Positions 22,968 to 33,017 of a DNA stretch of 64,000 nucleotides are shown one piece after another (position 1 is the stretch's first letter; the number at the start of each line of letters is the position of its first letter). The stretch lies in NCBI GenBank assembly GCA_020726505.1, contig JAHLEZ010000017.1, positions 868,001-932,000 on the forward strand, written 5' to 3'. Both the position numbers and the translations under genes were made by a program. The DNA is from Leptodontidium sp. MPI-SDFR-AT-0119 (taxonomy: Eukaryota > Ascomycota > Leotiomycetes > Helotiales > Leptodontidiaceae). Under the pieces are notes generated by a model. That model did no database searches and was not told the DNA's origin. It saw nothing but the letters and a program-made list of their open reading frames with translations.

Positions 22968-24869
22968 ATGCCTCGAGCCTCTCGGTCAAAGCGTTTGCAA
23001 GGTCTGGCGCCAGATACGGATGAAATTAGTAAACAGGCGCGTAAACCTAACACTAACTCGTTAGAGGCATTTACTAGGTCCCAGGAGCCCATTTCCCGCA
23101 AATCCAAGGGCAGGAAGCGTGCCAGGGCCTCTACTATTAGAGAAGAGGGTGTAGAGGATGCTACAAAAGCAGACGATTATATAGAAGAACTAGTGGAAGA
23201 CGCTATAGAAGAGGAGCCCTTAACACCTAATCCTCGGAAAGGCAAGGACAAGACGGATGCTACTATTGAACTCTCTAGCGTAGTTTTAACGCCTTCTAAG
23301 TTACCTCATCAAAAGAAACAAGTTCTAGCCTTTGATCTAATAGACAATTATAGCCCTAAACTCACAATTAGGTTCGTTGTTACTGTTTCAATCGATAGTC
23401 GGGCAAAGAATTCATTCTTACTTTACGAAGACATTAATTCCCGAGATCGACTACTATTTACAGCTATAAGAGCGTTAGTATATAAGAAAAGAGTGAAAGG
23501 ATAGGCTAATACAAGAGGATTGAAAGGTGCAGATAGGCTAGAGCTAGGACTATAGGTTATTACTTTAGGAGATCTAAAGAAACAAGGGATTTACACGAAA
23601 TTAATAAATAAGGATAATTTACGGGATTTCTATGTGTTTCTACGTTAATAGAACTATTCCGGGGCCAAATAGGTATCTATTGTTTCTGTGAATGCCTTAT
23701 ACAAGACGTACGATAGAGATATAACCCTTGAGCCTACTCTTCTAACTAAAGATAAAGGCAAAGGGAAAGCACGACTAAAGACTATACAGAAAGTTAGCGT
23801 ACGCTAACCCTCTAGCGACAATATAGTTAATTTAGATAAAGAAGATGACGACGATTTAGTAATTATCTCTCCTATAGAGAAGTTACCAAACACTATAATA
23901 AGGAAACTATTACAAAAGAAGAGGTTGTCAGAAGAGAAGGAAACTAGGCTTGAATTACTACGGAGAACGGTCTTTAATTCAAATTATTGTGCCGACTCAC
24001 GTTATAGTAATAGAAGAGGTTGTTACTACGTATTAAAGTCGATTAGTACTTATTATGTTATATCGCCATTAGAGTAAGAAGAGTAGGCTATAGCTATTAA
24101 ATTAAAGATCCCCGGAGTTGATTTTTATACTCCACCTGCCACATAGATTATTAGATTTCAAGACGGCGAGTCGGTAACATAGATGAAATCATCAGGAAAC
24201 CGTAAGGTTAATTAAAAGAAGGAAGAGAACGCACTAAAGAAAGATACGACAGAGTCAGGTCCAGTGCACCTTCACGTTAATATACCCGCTACGACTCCGG
24301 CTCCCCTTGCCCAACCGTAACCACTAGTATATACACCCCCCCCTCCTCCTAGTTACTAGCAATATAATCTATTTAGGCTTTAATTTATTAAAGGCATACC
24401 CGTTAGTCCTTCTTTTGTAGGGGCTACTATACAAAACCTCGCTCCTAGTAATGTGCGAAATGTTACTTTACCCTCTTTACCTTTACGACTAAGGCTAATA
24501 AAGGGGAACGAGATATTAGCCTTCCGCGACTTTCTCTTGAGGTTAGAGACTCTCTTTACACGTAGGCTATTAATTTAATCTACGTTTGACTTGTTTGACG
24601 ACGTAGATATATTATTTATTAATTAATTACATAATAAAGAGTTAATTACGTCTTATAGTGTCAAAGTTAGTACTACTAACTTAATTTCAAAGCACGTTTC
24701 TAAATTTAAGCTTGAATTTAAGGAGAGACAGAGAATAGAGACAGAGGCTGCTGTAGCTTTATTAGATTTCCCTAATATAAGTAGTGCCAGCGATATATGT
24801 CGTTAAATAGAGGGTCCAAGTATAGGGTTAGGTAAGGAACTAGATGATGATTTTTTCGACAAATACTAA
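22968..24869 (+). pseudogene. accessory gene of the transposon, RIP-interrupted, unknown family
   Basis: A reading frame starts at MPRASRSKRLQGLAP and is fully open for 178 codons to 23504. The same frame then continues for about 450 more codons, interrupted only by TAA and TAG, never TGA, and without a frameshift. That pattern is what RIP of CAA, CAG and TGG codons gives. The protein would have been about 630 aa. The N-terminus is basic (RKSKGRKRARAS) then acidic (YIEELVEDAIEEE). Next come a globular stretch around NSFLLYEDINSRDRLL and a Lys-rich region. A Pro-rich linker follows, then a helical C-terminal region (LRLRLIKGNEILAFRDFLL; VALLDFPNISSASDI). I do not recognise it. It is not a transposase, reverse transcriptase or helicase that I can identify. 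Confidence 0.7.
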
Positions 24870-25107
24870 ATTAATTTGAATAGGATAAAGTGTGTACACA
24901 TTCTTAACACCTAAATACTTAATATCCGCGTTGTTTTAATTGTATTTATATATATTTGTTAGTGTAATTAAACATTTAAAGCTATTCGACGTTAATTCAC
25001 TTAAGTTCGCATCCTCGCTTTTGTATCCTTATTCTTAATAGTTATTACTAACTACATTTTTAAAGAGAGCCTGTAATACTTTTATTATAGATTTAGGTGT
25101 AATAGTT

Positions 25108-26103
25108 TTATATTTCCTTAATACTTACGTTCCTGAAATGCGCACGTGCTCTGCGGGCAGTATTAGGGCCTGAACTTGACTTAATATATGCCTATTCTAG
25201 GAAATCTTAATAATTTACATATTTATGCCTCTCCCTATAATAATAGCGACGAATATATGCCTTTAGGTCTCTAAAGCTCTCTTTAATTAGGTTAAAATCA
25301 GGAGAATATAAAGGTAAGAAAAGTAATAAGACCCCTCTTCTATTAAACTATACTTGAATCTCATTAATATTAAAATAATAGATTAAGGCGTTATTAAGAA
25401 TTACCACTAATCTAAAGGCAGGATATACGTTACACAGTAGTAATAAGTCGTCAATTATAAAATCTGTAAACATATCGCCTATGTAAGTGCCTATAAAGGT
25501 TATAAAAGTAATATAACCGTCCACAGTATATATAAGGAGTACAGATACCCGTTCTCTACTTTATAGCTACCTCTTAACTACTACTCTTGCTCCTAAATAA
25601 GACCAACTATATTAACGATTTCCAATCCTATCGTCGCTCCTAAATTCGTCTACACAAATAATTTAGTCCGCTGTGTATTATTATAGTCGATATACCTATT
25701 CTAAGCGTAGTTCCTGGTTTTATTAAGCGGCAACGACCTTTAACTTCTTCCGAGTAATCTTGATTCTTGCTAATATTCGTTATATAATAGTTCTAGCCAC
25801 ATTAACGTCAAATGCGTCCTTTAGAAAGTCTATAATCTCGTCTTAGTACATCTATAGTCTCTCGTCCAAAAGTAGCTTAATTAATTACTCTATTTCTATA
25901 GAAACAATCTTCGCGGGACCCCTAAATCGTAGTAAAACAAGTAGATCATACTCTAATCGTAATTTATAATGATATACTATTCGTTTAGTCGTCTTATATA
26001 TATTAGCGATTAATTATAAGTAGGCTCGGTCGAGTATAACATTAGGGTCTCGAAGAGCATCTTTAATACGCGCCACTACGTCTATATTTAAACGAGGAGC
26101 CAT
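25108..26103 (-). pseudogene. DDE transposase of Tc1/mariner type, inactivated by RIP
   Basis: From the ATG at 26103 one frame runs to the TAA at 25108-25110 (about 331 codons, normal length) with many TAA/TAG interruptions but no frameshift. The N-terminal part is helix-turn-helix-like (MAPRLNIDVVARIKDALRD). The first catalytic block is IICVDEFRSDDRIGNR. Further family words are VSVLLIYTVDGYI, then VVILNNALIYY where active enzymes have an Asp-Asn pair, and FLPLYSPDFNLIKESFRDLK, which carries the third acidic position. The second catalytic Asp now reads Asn, as a G-to-A change would give. It would have moved the element by cut-and-paste at TA. It is convergent with the accessory frame. Confidence 0.88.
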
Positions 26104-26246
26104 TAGAGCAACCTGTAAATTAGTTCGTTAGAAAGCGCAACTGTTAAGCTTTAATTTGAGCTACTTACGACGTTGTTCTGACAATATTTGGTAGTGCTGT
26201 GTAAGGGGGCGCCGATATGAGAGATGGCGGGAGGGGGGCCGACGCG

Positions 26247-26301
26247 ACTTTTCGTGAGGCTCGCTAAAAATCCGGATTGAAGCTAGTTATGAACATTGCT
26301 G
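26247..26301 (-). repeat. right terminal inverted repeat of the transposon
   Basis: Inverted partner of 22809-22863, followed by the TA target duplication at 26302-26303. Confidence 0.92.
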
Positions 26302-26303
26302 TA

Positions 26304-27655
26304 TCACGTGTGTAAGACTTGGGCAAAAACAACCTTGCGACTCACAGAAGGAAGTCTTCTGGATATCCGAAACAAGATCCTAATTCATACAAGTCTCACT
26401 GAGCTGTACGGGCAATGTCCACTTCCGTTGCGCCCTATACTGGAACAACACCGACCAATTCCTCAGACAAACTAGCTGCCTTTCCCCCAATCCAGAGAAA
26501 CGGATCGCTGGTAAGCCTGCTTGCGAGCTACTTCTCCGAGATCCTGAAATGTACTGAATATAGTTAGTTGGTTTAGTTAGGGCGTAGAAGAGGTAACGCA
26601 CAATGAATCACATCCTGAGACTTTGAAGACTTTGAGGTCTATTTTGTTGAGATCGACATTTGGATGTGTTTTGCAGTAGAGATCGAGAACGATATATAAC
26701 TGAGAAGAAGGAGGATTGCAACATATATGTGTATAGTAGTCATCTAGAAGTTGGATATCTTGCCATTTAAGGAAAGCGGTGATGATTGCTTTCAGGTTTT
26801 GAAAAGGTCATTCGCGATATCGAAGGATTATCCTTACTGGAGCGGTAGCTTAACTCAATTCGTCCTCAGTGCAAGAATGATTGCGGGTATAGCTTATGGA
26901 GGCAGTAATATCAGAGGGATAAAAAAAGAGGCATATTCCTCAAAGAATCCGAACCATGCCTGGAGAGCGAGAGAGGGGCATCTAGATTCTGAATTGAGGC
27001 CTCAGGTATGAATTACGCAATCAGACTGCAGTCATGCCTTCCTCACATCGGAGTGACTCCCGGAATGAAATTTTTTCCTCTTAAAGTATCTTCAAAATCT
27101 GGAGTTATGTTATTGTGATAAGACCTTTTCTTTAAGTGCTTCGAAGTTTGAAAATACTTTAGGAGTCGCAATGAAACAGGGGGGAATAGCGGAAGCGGCT
27201 GTTGGTGGCGTGATCGAAACGATCGACAGCATGATCAATCGCACTCCTTTTATTTTTGCCAAGTGGTTTCCCCAGGAGCAAATGGAAATAGTTACAGAAA
27301 GTGACATATAAATAACTTCGTAGACTTGTTAAGAAAAAGTTATGATTCCAAAATTTAGGTTCGTCTCGAAAGGATTAAGCGAGTTGGTCTAATGAAGAGT
27401 TATTTTCTACAAAGATATTATATTCAATAGGACCTTCGACCCTTCCACTACAGGAGTGGGTCTCAGTCTCTGTATCTAGATCAATATTTTATTAAAAAGG
27501 GAAAGTAAAGTTGATTCGAGGCTCCAGTGTGTGTCTGATGAGACGGAAGTGGTGATGGCAACATCGACACTTCCATCTCATCAAGCAGACACTCCAACCT
27601 CAACCAACCAAGCAACCCTTCCTAAAAAGACACGAAGACAACAGTTCCATTCATA
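26304..27655. other. gene-poor region right of the transposon, possible gene relics
   Basis: No complete gene. At about 26336-26470 (plus) a frame reads GSLLDIRNKILIHTSLTELY, reminiscent of the F-box/2EXR-type start (LPxEIRNKIYxxxL), then stops. At about 27070-27311 (plus) another frame ends GGIAEAAVGGVIETIDSMIN...VTESDI and looks protein-like, possibly a last exon. They may be pieces of decayed genes. Evidence is thin. Confidence 0.3.
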
Positions 27656-27870
27656 AGTAGGCTCTGCATAGCGTGCACTCATAAGCAGGCTTTGCATAGC
27701 ATGCCAAAGGAGAAGAGAAAAACAAAGGAGAAAAGCGCAAATGCCAACGATTCCACGTCACCCCACCCCAAACAGACCTTCTTTCAAAAACCTCAAGACA
27801 AAGGTTCCGCAGATAGAGAAGCACTCGACGGAGTGCACTCATCAAAAGGCTCTGCATAGCGTACCCAAGG
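27652..27870 (+). repeat. imperfect tandem repeats around GGCTCTGCATAGCGT
   Basis: Three similar units: CATAAGTAGGCTCTGCATAGCGTGCA (about 27652), CATAAGCAGGCTTTGCATAGCATGCC (about 27679) and CATCAAAAGGCTCTGCATAGCGTACC (about 27839). The last two are each followed by AAGGAG-like purine-rich sequence. The units are about 27 bp apart in the first pair and 160 bp in the second. Confidence 0.65.
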
Positions 27871-27955
27871 AGGAACAAAGGAAAAGAGGGGGAAAAGCAA
27901 ACGCGCCGCCCGACCCAACCCAACCCAAAAACTCAAAGAAACACCTTATTCCATC

Positions 27956-28285
27956 CTACCTTATCCCATCCCATACCCATCCTATCTCGTGCGCGAGACG
28001 AAAAGAAAACAACAGCACACCCACTAATCGCGAACCGTTAGAGGATTGCTGCGAAGTGCCACTACCACAGTCGTGGCATGTGCCAGAGTAATCCTCGGCA
28101 CCGCAAGTTGGGCAGTTTGATGTGGGCATGAGAACGAGTTGTATTTTGTAGGTTTGCTGTAGAATGAGTTTGGGTTTGAGATTATGATGAGTTAGATTTG
28201 AGGGATTAGCTTCTAGATTTGCGTTGTTTAAGTGAGAGTTTGTTCGGGGATGTAGTGGCTCTGCAGTGGAGGGTGTTCTTGGCAT
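27956..28285 (-). CDS. small CxxC protein, paralogue candidate A
   Basis: A 109-codon minus-strand frame. Its diagnostic part is NCPTCGAEDYSGTCHDCGSG, a CxxC...CxxC zinc-ribbon-like pair, preceded by a low-complexity Asn/Leu/His-rich stretch. The true start may be the internal Met (MPTSNCPTCG), giving a shorter protein. The C-terminal part overlaps simple sequence and may not be translated as shown. It resembles the gene at 29053-29358. Function unknown. Confidence 0.4.
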   Translation of the reverse strand: MPRTPSTAEPLHPRTNSHLNNANLEANPSNLTHHNLKPKLILQQTYKIQLVLMPTSNCPTCGAEDYSGTCHDCGSGTSQQSSNGSRLVGVLLFSFRLAHEIGWVWDGIR

Positions 28286-29052
28286 TTAATGTGTTCGGAC
28301 GCTGTTGTAATCGTACTGTCTGTTCTGGGTGATGAAGATGGGTTGCGGGTTCGATCGTGAAGGAACAGCTGCTGGAATATATAGAAGGAAGTGTTCTGGA
28401 TCTCGGTAAGTAAAATTGTGAATCTTAAGCATGATGACTCTGTCTCAGCTTGAAGAGTATGGAATGCATGCTTCCGTCTCAGTCTATCATTTCAGCAAGT
28501 CTGCCGGAGGTCCCTGAGATTCATACGAAATCAAATTGTGATTAAGTGAGACTGGTCTTCATGAAAGAGCACCAGTGCTAGCTGATATGCAACACAATCA
28601 ACATGCGATAGAGAAAGACTTGATGTTAATGAAAATGTGCCTCTTTTAATGCTGCCTAACACACATATAACGCTGTTGCTGTTCCGAGCCGATCCTCGAT
28701 GCCAAGTCACCAAACGCACCACAACTTAGCTGAAAGCAAAGAAAACCAGAAAGCAACCAAAGGCTGGAACAGACACCCGCTACCTTGTGATCTGCCGGCC
28801 CAAACTTTGACTTGCAAGACTGAAAGCCAAATTTCATTGGTGTTAAGATATGCCGAGAGGAGTCAGTTGGGGACATGATGCTGAACCAGTGTTGGTAGGA
28901 GCTTAGATGGGAGGAAAGCAGGCGTGAATGGACGGTGAGAACCTAGCTGAAAGCTTCTAGACCATAGAGACATCTATCTACCTCGCAAGTCCCGCCCCAT
29001 TCTGCACGCTTCACACCTCTAGGGTTCATCTTTCTTAACTCTACCAGCCTGC
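28286..29052. other. intergenic region between the two CxxC genes
   Basis: No convincing coding region. Minus ORFs at 28531-28722 and 28646-28876 overlap each other and show no family. Confidence 0.4.
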
Positions 29053-29358
29053 CTACAATCCGAGCCCGGAGTTGTATCCACATGGAATACAGGCGGCCAG
29101 AAACTCTTTCGCACCACATCTCGGGCAGGTGTCTATAGGTTTGGATCGCACCGGGGTGGGGCTTGGCGTTGTTGGTGGAATGGGCGAGGGAGAAGTCTTT
29201 GATGTAGACATGGAAATGGTCAGGGTAGTTGGCGATGAAGTGCGTGTGGTGGCAAATGTTGGAGTCGGCGTTGCTACTGGCGTCGAAACGGGAATTGAGG
29301 TATTCTGCTGCGTTTGCGACGAGGAGTTCTTGGACTTGGGGGGTGTTGCGGATTCCAT
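29053..29358 (-). CDS. small Ser/Thr/Pro-rich CxxC protein, paralogue candidate B
   Basis: A 101-codon frame starting MESATPPKSKNSSS. About 75 residues of Ser/Thr/Pro-rich disorder lead to the C-terminal module DTCPRCGAKEFLAACIPCGY. The module matches paralogue A in spacing: CPxCGA, five residues, Gly/Ala-x-Cys, two residues, CG. A single knuckle of this kind can bind one zinc ion. There is no signal peptide. The family is unknown to me. Confidence 0.5.
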   Translation of the reverse strand: MESATPPKSKNSSSQTQQNTSIPVSTPVATPTPTFATTRTSSPTTLTISMSTSKTSPSPIPPTTPSPTPVRSKPIDTCPRCGAKEFLAACIPCGYNSGLGL

Positions 29359-29842
29359 CTTGGACTTGCTGTTCTCGTAGAGTGGATGGGCGTTGAGACT
29401 GGTATGAAGAGGATCGAGACTTGAGTTGAACAGCGGTTGCAGGCGCGATAAATATGTCTTTTATGAATGAGGTAATTGCTGGATGAAGCTGGGGCTATTA
29501 GTAGGAACACCATCTTTCGCATTCCACCAAGCGCACCTGCTTTCTGAATGTAATGCTGTTTTGACTCTGGATTGCTCAGAGTCGAAAAGGCTGCTCTCGA
29601 CATCATCTGTGGAACTTGAAAATAGCTAGGGAAGTCACGACTGTTACCTCAACTTTCAGCTTGCACCTGCACATTCAGAACCCATTGTTGAATAACACCT
29701 TTTGGTGCGTCCATTTGCATTTTCATGAAATACACCTAAGCAGCAATTTTCAATAACTGCCATTGTGACCCCACCCAGCCATGCATCGCAACCAATAAGA
29801 AAGACCAAGCAAGACCATCTAGCAAACCGAGAAGAAAACCCT
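29359..29842. other. intergenic region between CxxC gene B and eL13
   Basis: The 5' flank of the CxxC gene and 3' flank of the ribosomal protein gene. No separate gene is supported. Confidence 0.4.
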
Positions 29843-30670
29843 TTACTTCTTAGCAGCAGCGGCCTCATCAGCCTTCTCCTTCGCCCGCTTATCACGCTTG
29901 CCTTGGTGTCTGTGCTCGCTTCTCGCATCTCTCAACTTTCTGTATGCACCTCCCTCGACTGGTGTTGGCAGCTCGCTCTTCTTGATCTCGGAGACACCGG
30001 CGGCGGCGTGGACGATTGGCAGACCAAGCTTGATGCTGGAAACGGTGTTCTTGACGGCCGAGACATCCTCCTTGGAAGCATCACCCTTCTTGTGTTGACC
30101 CAACTTGCGGGGGAAGAGGATCAAACGGGCTTGGTAGGCCTTTAGGCGTTCGACGTTAACGGCGAGGGATTCGGTGGAGAGATTTTGGCGGCGGGGATCA
30201 ACAGAGATACCGATTGTGGGTGCGAGCTTGCGGGGGATACCAGCTTCCTGTCGAATTGTTAGATTCTATCCCATTCCCAAGCCATTCATTTCCTGTCGCG
30301 GATACCGTACCTTCAACTCGGTGAGAGTGAAACCACGTCCAGCTCGTACACGGCGGTTGTACTTAATGGTAGGGCATCGAACGATCGGTCTCAACTTGTC
30401 AACTGGGCGAGGGGCAACAGCTGCGGCCTTTGAGAGACGAGCATTGCGACGTCTGAGCTTGCGACCGGGCTATCCAATGTATGTTAGATCCTCTTCTCCT
30501 TGCGCTGTGTGCCCATTGTGCGAAGTTGAATTACCTGGTCGAAGTGAACTCGGACTCGTCGCTGCCAATCCTTTCGGAAATCTGGGGCGGTATTAGCATG
30601 AAATTGATCGCCAAAAAGAGGAGGGCATCGTACGGTTGTGCGGGATCTGCTGGTTGTGCTTGATCGCCAT
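29843..30670 (-). CDS. RPL13: 60S ribosomal protein eL13
   Basis: Structural protein of the large cytosolic ribosomal subunit. Four exons: 30634-30670, 30535-30581, 30311-30469 and 29843-30247, total 215 aa, normal for the family. The start is [20 protein letters not shown]. The conserved body follows: [36 protein letters not shown], then [25 protein letters not shown]. The C-terminus is Lys/Ala-rich (ADEAAAAKK). Introns are 52, 65 and 63 bp and lie early in the gene, as is common for fungal ribosomal protein genes. No snoRNA was recognised in these introns. Confidence 0.95.
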
Positions 30671-32340
30671 CTCGAAGTCGAAATCGTGGTTGGCGTTTGG
30701 CGGTGGTTGTTGTCGACGGGGTCAAGTACAAAATGAACCTCCAAAATGGTGCTCAAAATTGGTTGTGCGCGCTAGCGAGCAAGCGACAGGGAATGGAACT
30801 TTTTGGGATTGGGTCAGGTGACGTGGACTTCCCCCGAAAACTCTAGGAAATAGGAAATACTTGAAAGGGCTCTCAAAGACGCGCAATTAATATGCTGAAG
30901 TAATCTGATTATTTTGAAGTCTTTGCAGCTGTTGTCATAGTCATAATGTCGCCTTGATGGCTCCTTTTGGTAATCTACCCTAGTCTACATCATGTGCTTG
31001 TGCTGGCTGACTCAGCTAGCGCCACTAGCGCACACTCGCACCTTATAGAAAGGTATATATACTCAGCTCCTCCCACACCCTTCACTCCTTCCTCATACTT
31101 ACCTTCTTGAAAGCTGGCCGCTCATGAATGGCTTCGCTTGCGATACAAAACCTCCATTGCACATCGGGGCGTTGAGAATCGTTGACTTGTCTTCGGGCAC
31201 GTCATCGGGGGAATTTTTGATTGCACTCCCTATGGGAAACAACTTTTCATTGTGATCGCCGTCTTGTACGGTGCCATGAAGAAGAGATGAAGCTATTCGT
31301 ACTTGCACCTAGATGATGACAGGTGTGTAACGTTTTTGTGTCTTGTTACACTGATTGAAGCTATAATAATGGGTGGCTACAAGAGCATGATCAGAACAAG
31401 CTACGAAGCCCAAAGTCACCATTTGCCCTTGAATCTCCCTTCATTCTCCATACCTGAGTAACAGACTACTCTGAGCATTATTGGGATATTAGAGACTGGT
31501 TAGCTGCAATGTGCCCAAATCTTCTGTATACTTCTACACCTTTTCGCCGTTATTTTGTTTGCAAGAATCCTATTCTCGTCATTGGGAAACCACCATAATC
31601 TGAGCATCTGCCTGCTGCCTCCTGCCTAAATCCTGTGATGATATACACCCACGAGATCGAAGACTCATCTTAAGCCCCAGGCGACACAGGGTAGGGGTCG
31701 GGTGATGACCTCAAGATGTATTCAACATAGGCACAAATTCTCACACATTTTCAGCATCGTAGCTGCTCCTGATAGACCTGGACAATACTGACTGACCCAT
31801 TACAGTCGAAACGTCGAGTCGCACATCCACCTGACAGCAGACGGCGACAACTTTATTCCTCCTATCTATCGTCTGTTCGAAAAGCATCGTTTTCTTCTTT
31901 CTGGGAGCGAGATCTAGATCCCTAATTTACAGTCCTGCAGAGTTAAGATAAACCTCATTCACAACGGTTCATTCTCCGTTCCAAAGTACTGTTTCGTTTT
32001 CAATACATTGGTTGCTGGCCCTCGAAGTCTGAAGCTTTCCGAACGTCACCCAGCGAGGATATGGCTGGTATAATTCTACCAGACCGAAATACCATTTTCA
32101 AATCCAAGTACCCTCAGTAGTAGCTACAGAGATAAAGATTGACTACAAAACCGAATGAGAGGAACTTTTGAGACTCCTTTTTACCACGTGATTCAGGCGC
32201 GACTTCCAAATTTGGGACTTCGCGATCCAAGTGTCCTCTCACTCCACCATCAACTCCTTACGAACCACACTCCTTTACAATCACAACCAGCACAGATCCG
32301 CCCACGAAGCTCAGAGAGTAGATAACAACCCCTCGAAATT
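30671..32340. other. intergenic region of 1.7 kb
   Basis: Promoter of eL13 at the left and of DPM3 at the right. A TATATATA stretch near 31052 precedes a small plus-strand ORF at 31124 (44 codons, MNGFACDTKPPLHIG...) with no recognised family. I see no RNA gene. Confidence 0.35.
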
Positions 32341-32855
32341 ATGACACGAGCACAGCAAACCGTTTCAATTGGACTCCTCGTCACCTCAGTATGCAAACCT
32401 CCTTTCTCCCAAAATAGGAGAAACTAACAATGCTCAGCTCTACCTCGCACTCTACCTCCAACTCATTCCTCTTCCAACCTTGATCTCTGAGGAGATAATA
32501 CCAGTTGTACGTCATGTCTACTCCATCTCCACACAAACCATCTACCTACGAGTCCTTCAAGTCGTTGGGCATTCCACCTCCCAAGTTCTCCTCTCCCTGT
32601 CCAAGCTCTGCAGACGAAGGGCTCCCTTCACCAACTTTCTCAAACCTCATATGTACGAATATCAAGAGATTATTTGCTGATTTTTGTTCCTAGCTGCCAT
32701 TCTGGGCCCTCGTATCCTTTGGCGCCTACCTCCTCTTCAAGCTCGGATACGGTGTTTTCACATTCAACGATGTACCCGAGGCATATGCAGAACTCATGAA
32801 GGAGATTGATGTTGCGAGGGCGGAGTTGAGAACCAAGGGTGTGGACGTCGACTAG
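32341..32855 (+). CDS. DPM3: dolichol-phosphate mannosyltransferase subunit 3
   Basis: Small ER membrane subunit that stabilises the catalytic DPM1 subunit, supplying mannose for N-glycans, GPI anchors and O-mannosylation. Exons 32341-32388, 32438-32506 and 32694-32855 give 92 aa, exactly the family length. Two membrane helices are clear: about residues 8-30 (IGLLVTSLYLALYLQLIPLP) and 39-60 (LPFWALVSFGAYLLFKLGYG). The cytosolic tail FTFNDVPEAYAELMKEIDVA matches the conserved DPM1-binding end. The frames found earlier in this region are intron-containing shadows. The second intron is 187 bp, long for this window. Confidence 0.92.
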
Positions 32856-33017
32856 ATTCGAACAAGTTGGAGGTGGAATTCTGTCAGGGTGGAAGAGGGA
32901 AACTATGGTAATGAAAATGCCCTGCGAGGGTGGGGGCATGACTACAAAATCTATGCATGAGTTTCACGCAGTCCCTGGTTCTTCTACGTCTGTTCTACTG
33001 GTATCATGTTGCCGGAC

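Larger units (their letters stand above)
22809..26301. mobile_element. Tc1/mariner-type DNA transposon, 3.49 kb, RIP-degraded, with two genes
   Basis: The element starts CAGCAATG and ends CATTGCTG, is flanked on both sides by TA (22807-22808 and 26302-26303), and has 55-bp inverted ends that differ at only two positions. TA target duplication plus a DDE transposase place it in the Tc1/mariner group. At about 3.5 kb it is roughly twice the usual size because it carries a second, convergent reading frame. The interior from about 23.5 to 26.1 kb is very AT-rich with TAA/TAG stops, as expected from RIP (CpA to TpA). The preserved ends and recognisable frames suggest a fairly recent insertion that was mutated but not rearranged. 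It cannot move by itself. Confidence 0.9.

Noticed and set aside
28320..28375. tRNA-like GGTTCGATC sequence
   Set aside because: The surrounding bases do not form acceptor, D or anticodon stems; I found no tRNA or rRNA gene in the window.
31099..31308. 69-codon minus ORF and the opposing 44-codon plus ORF
   Set aside because: Neither shows a family or splice partners; too short to support.
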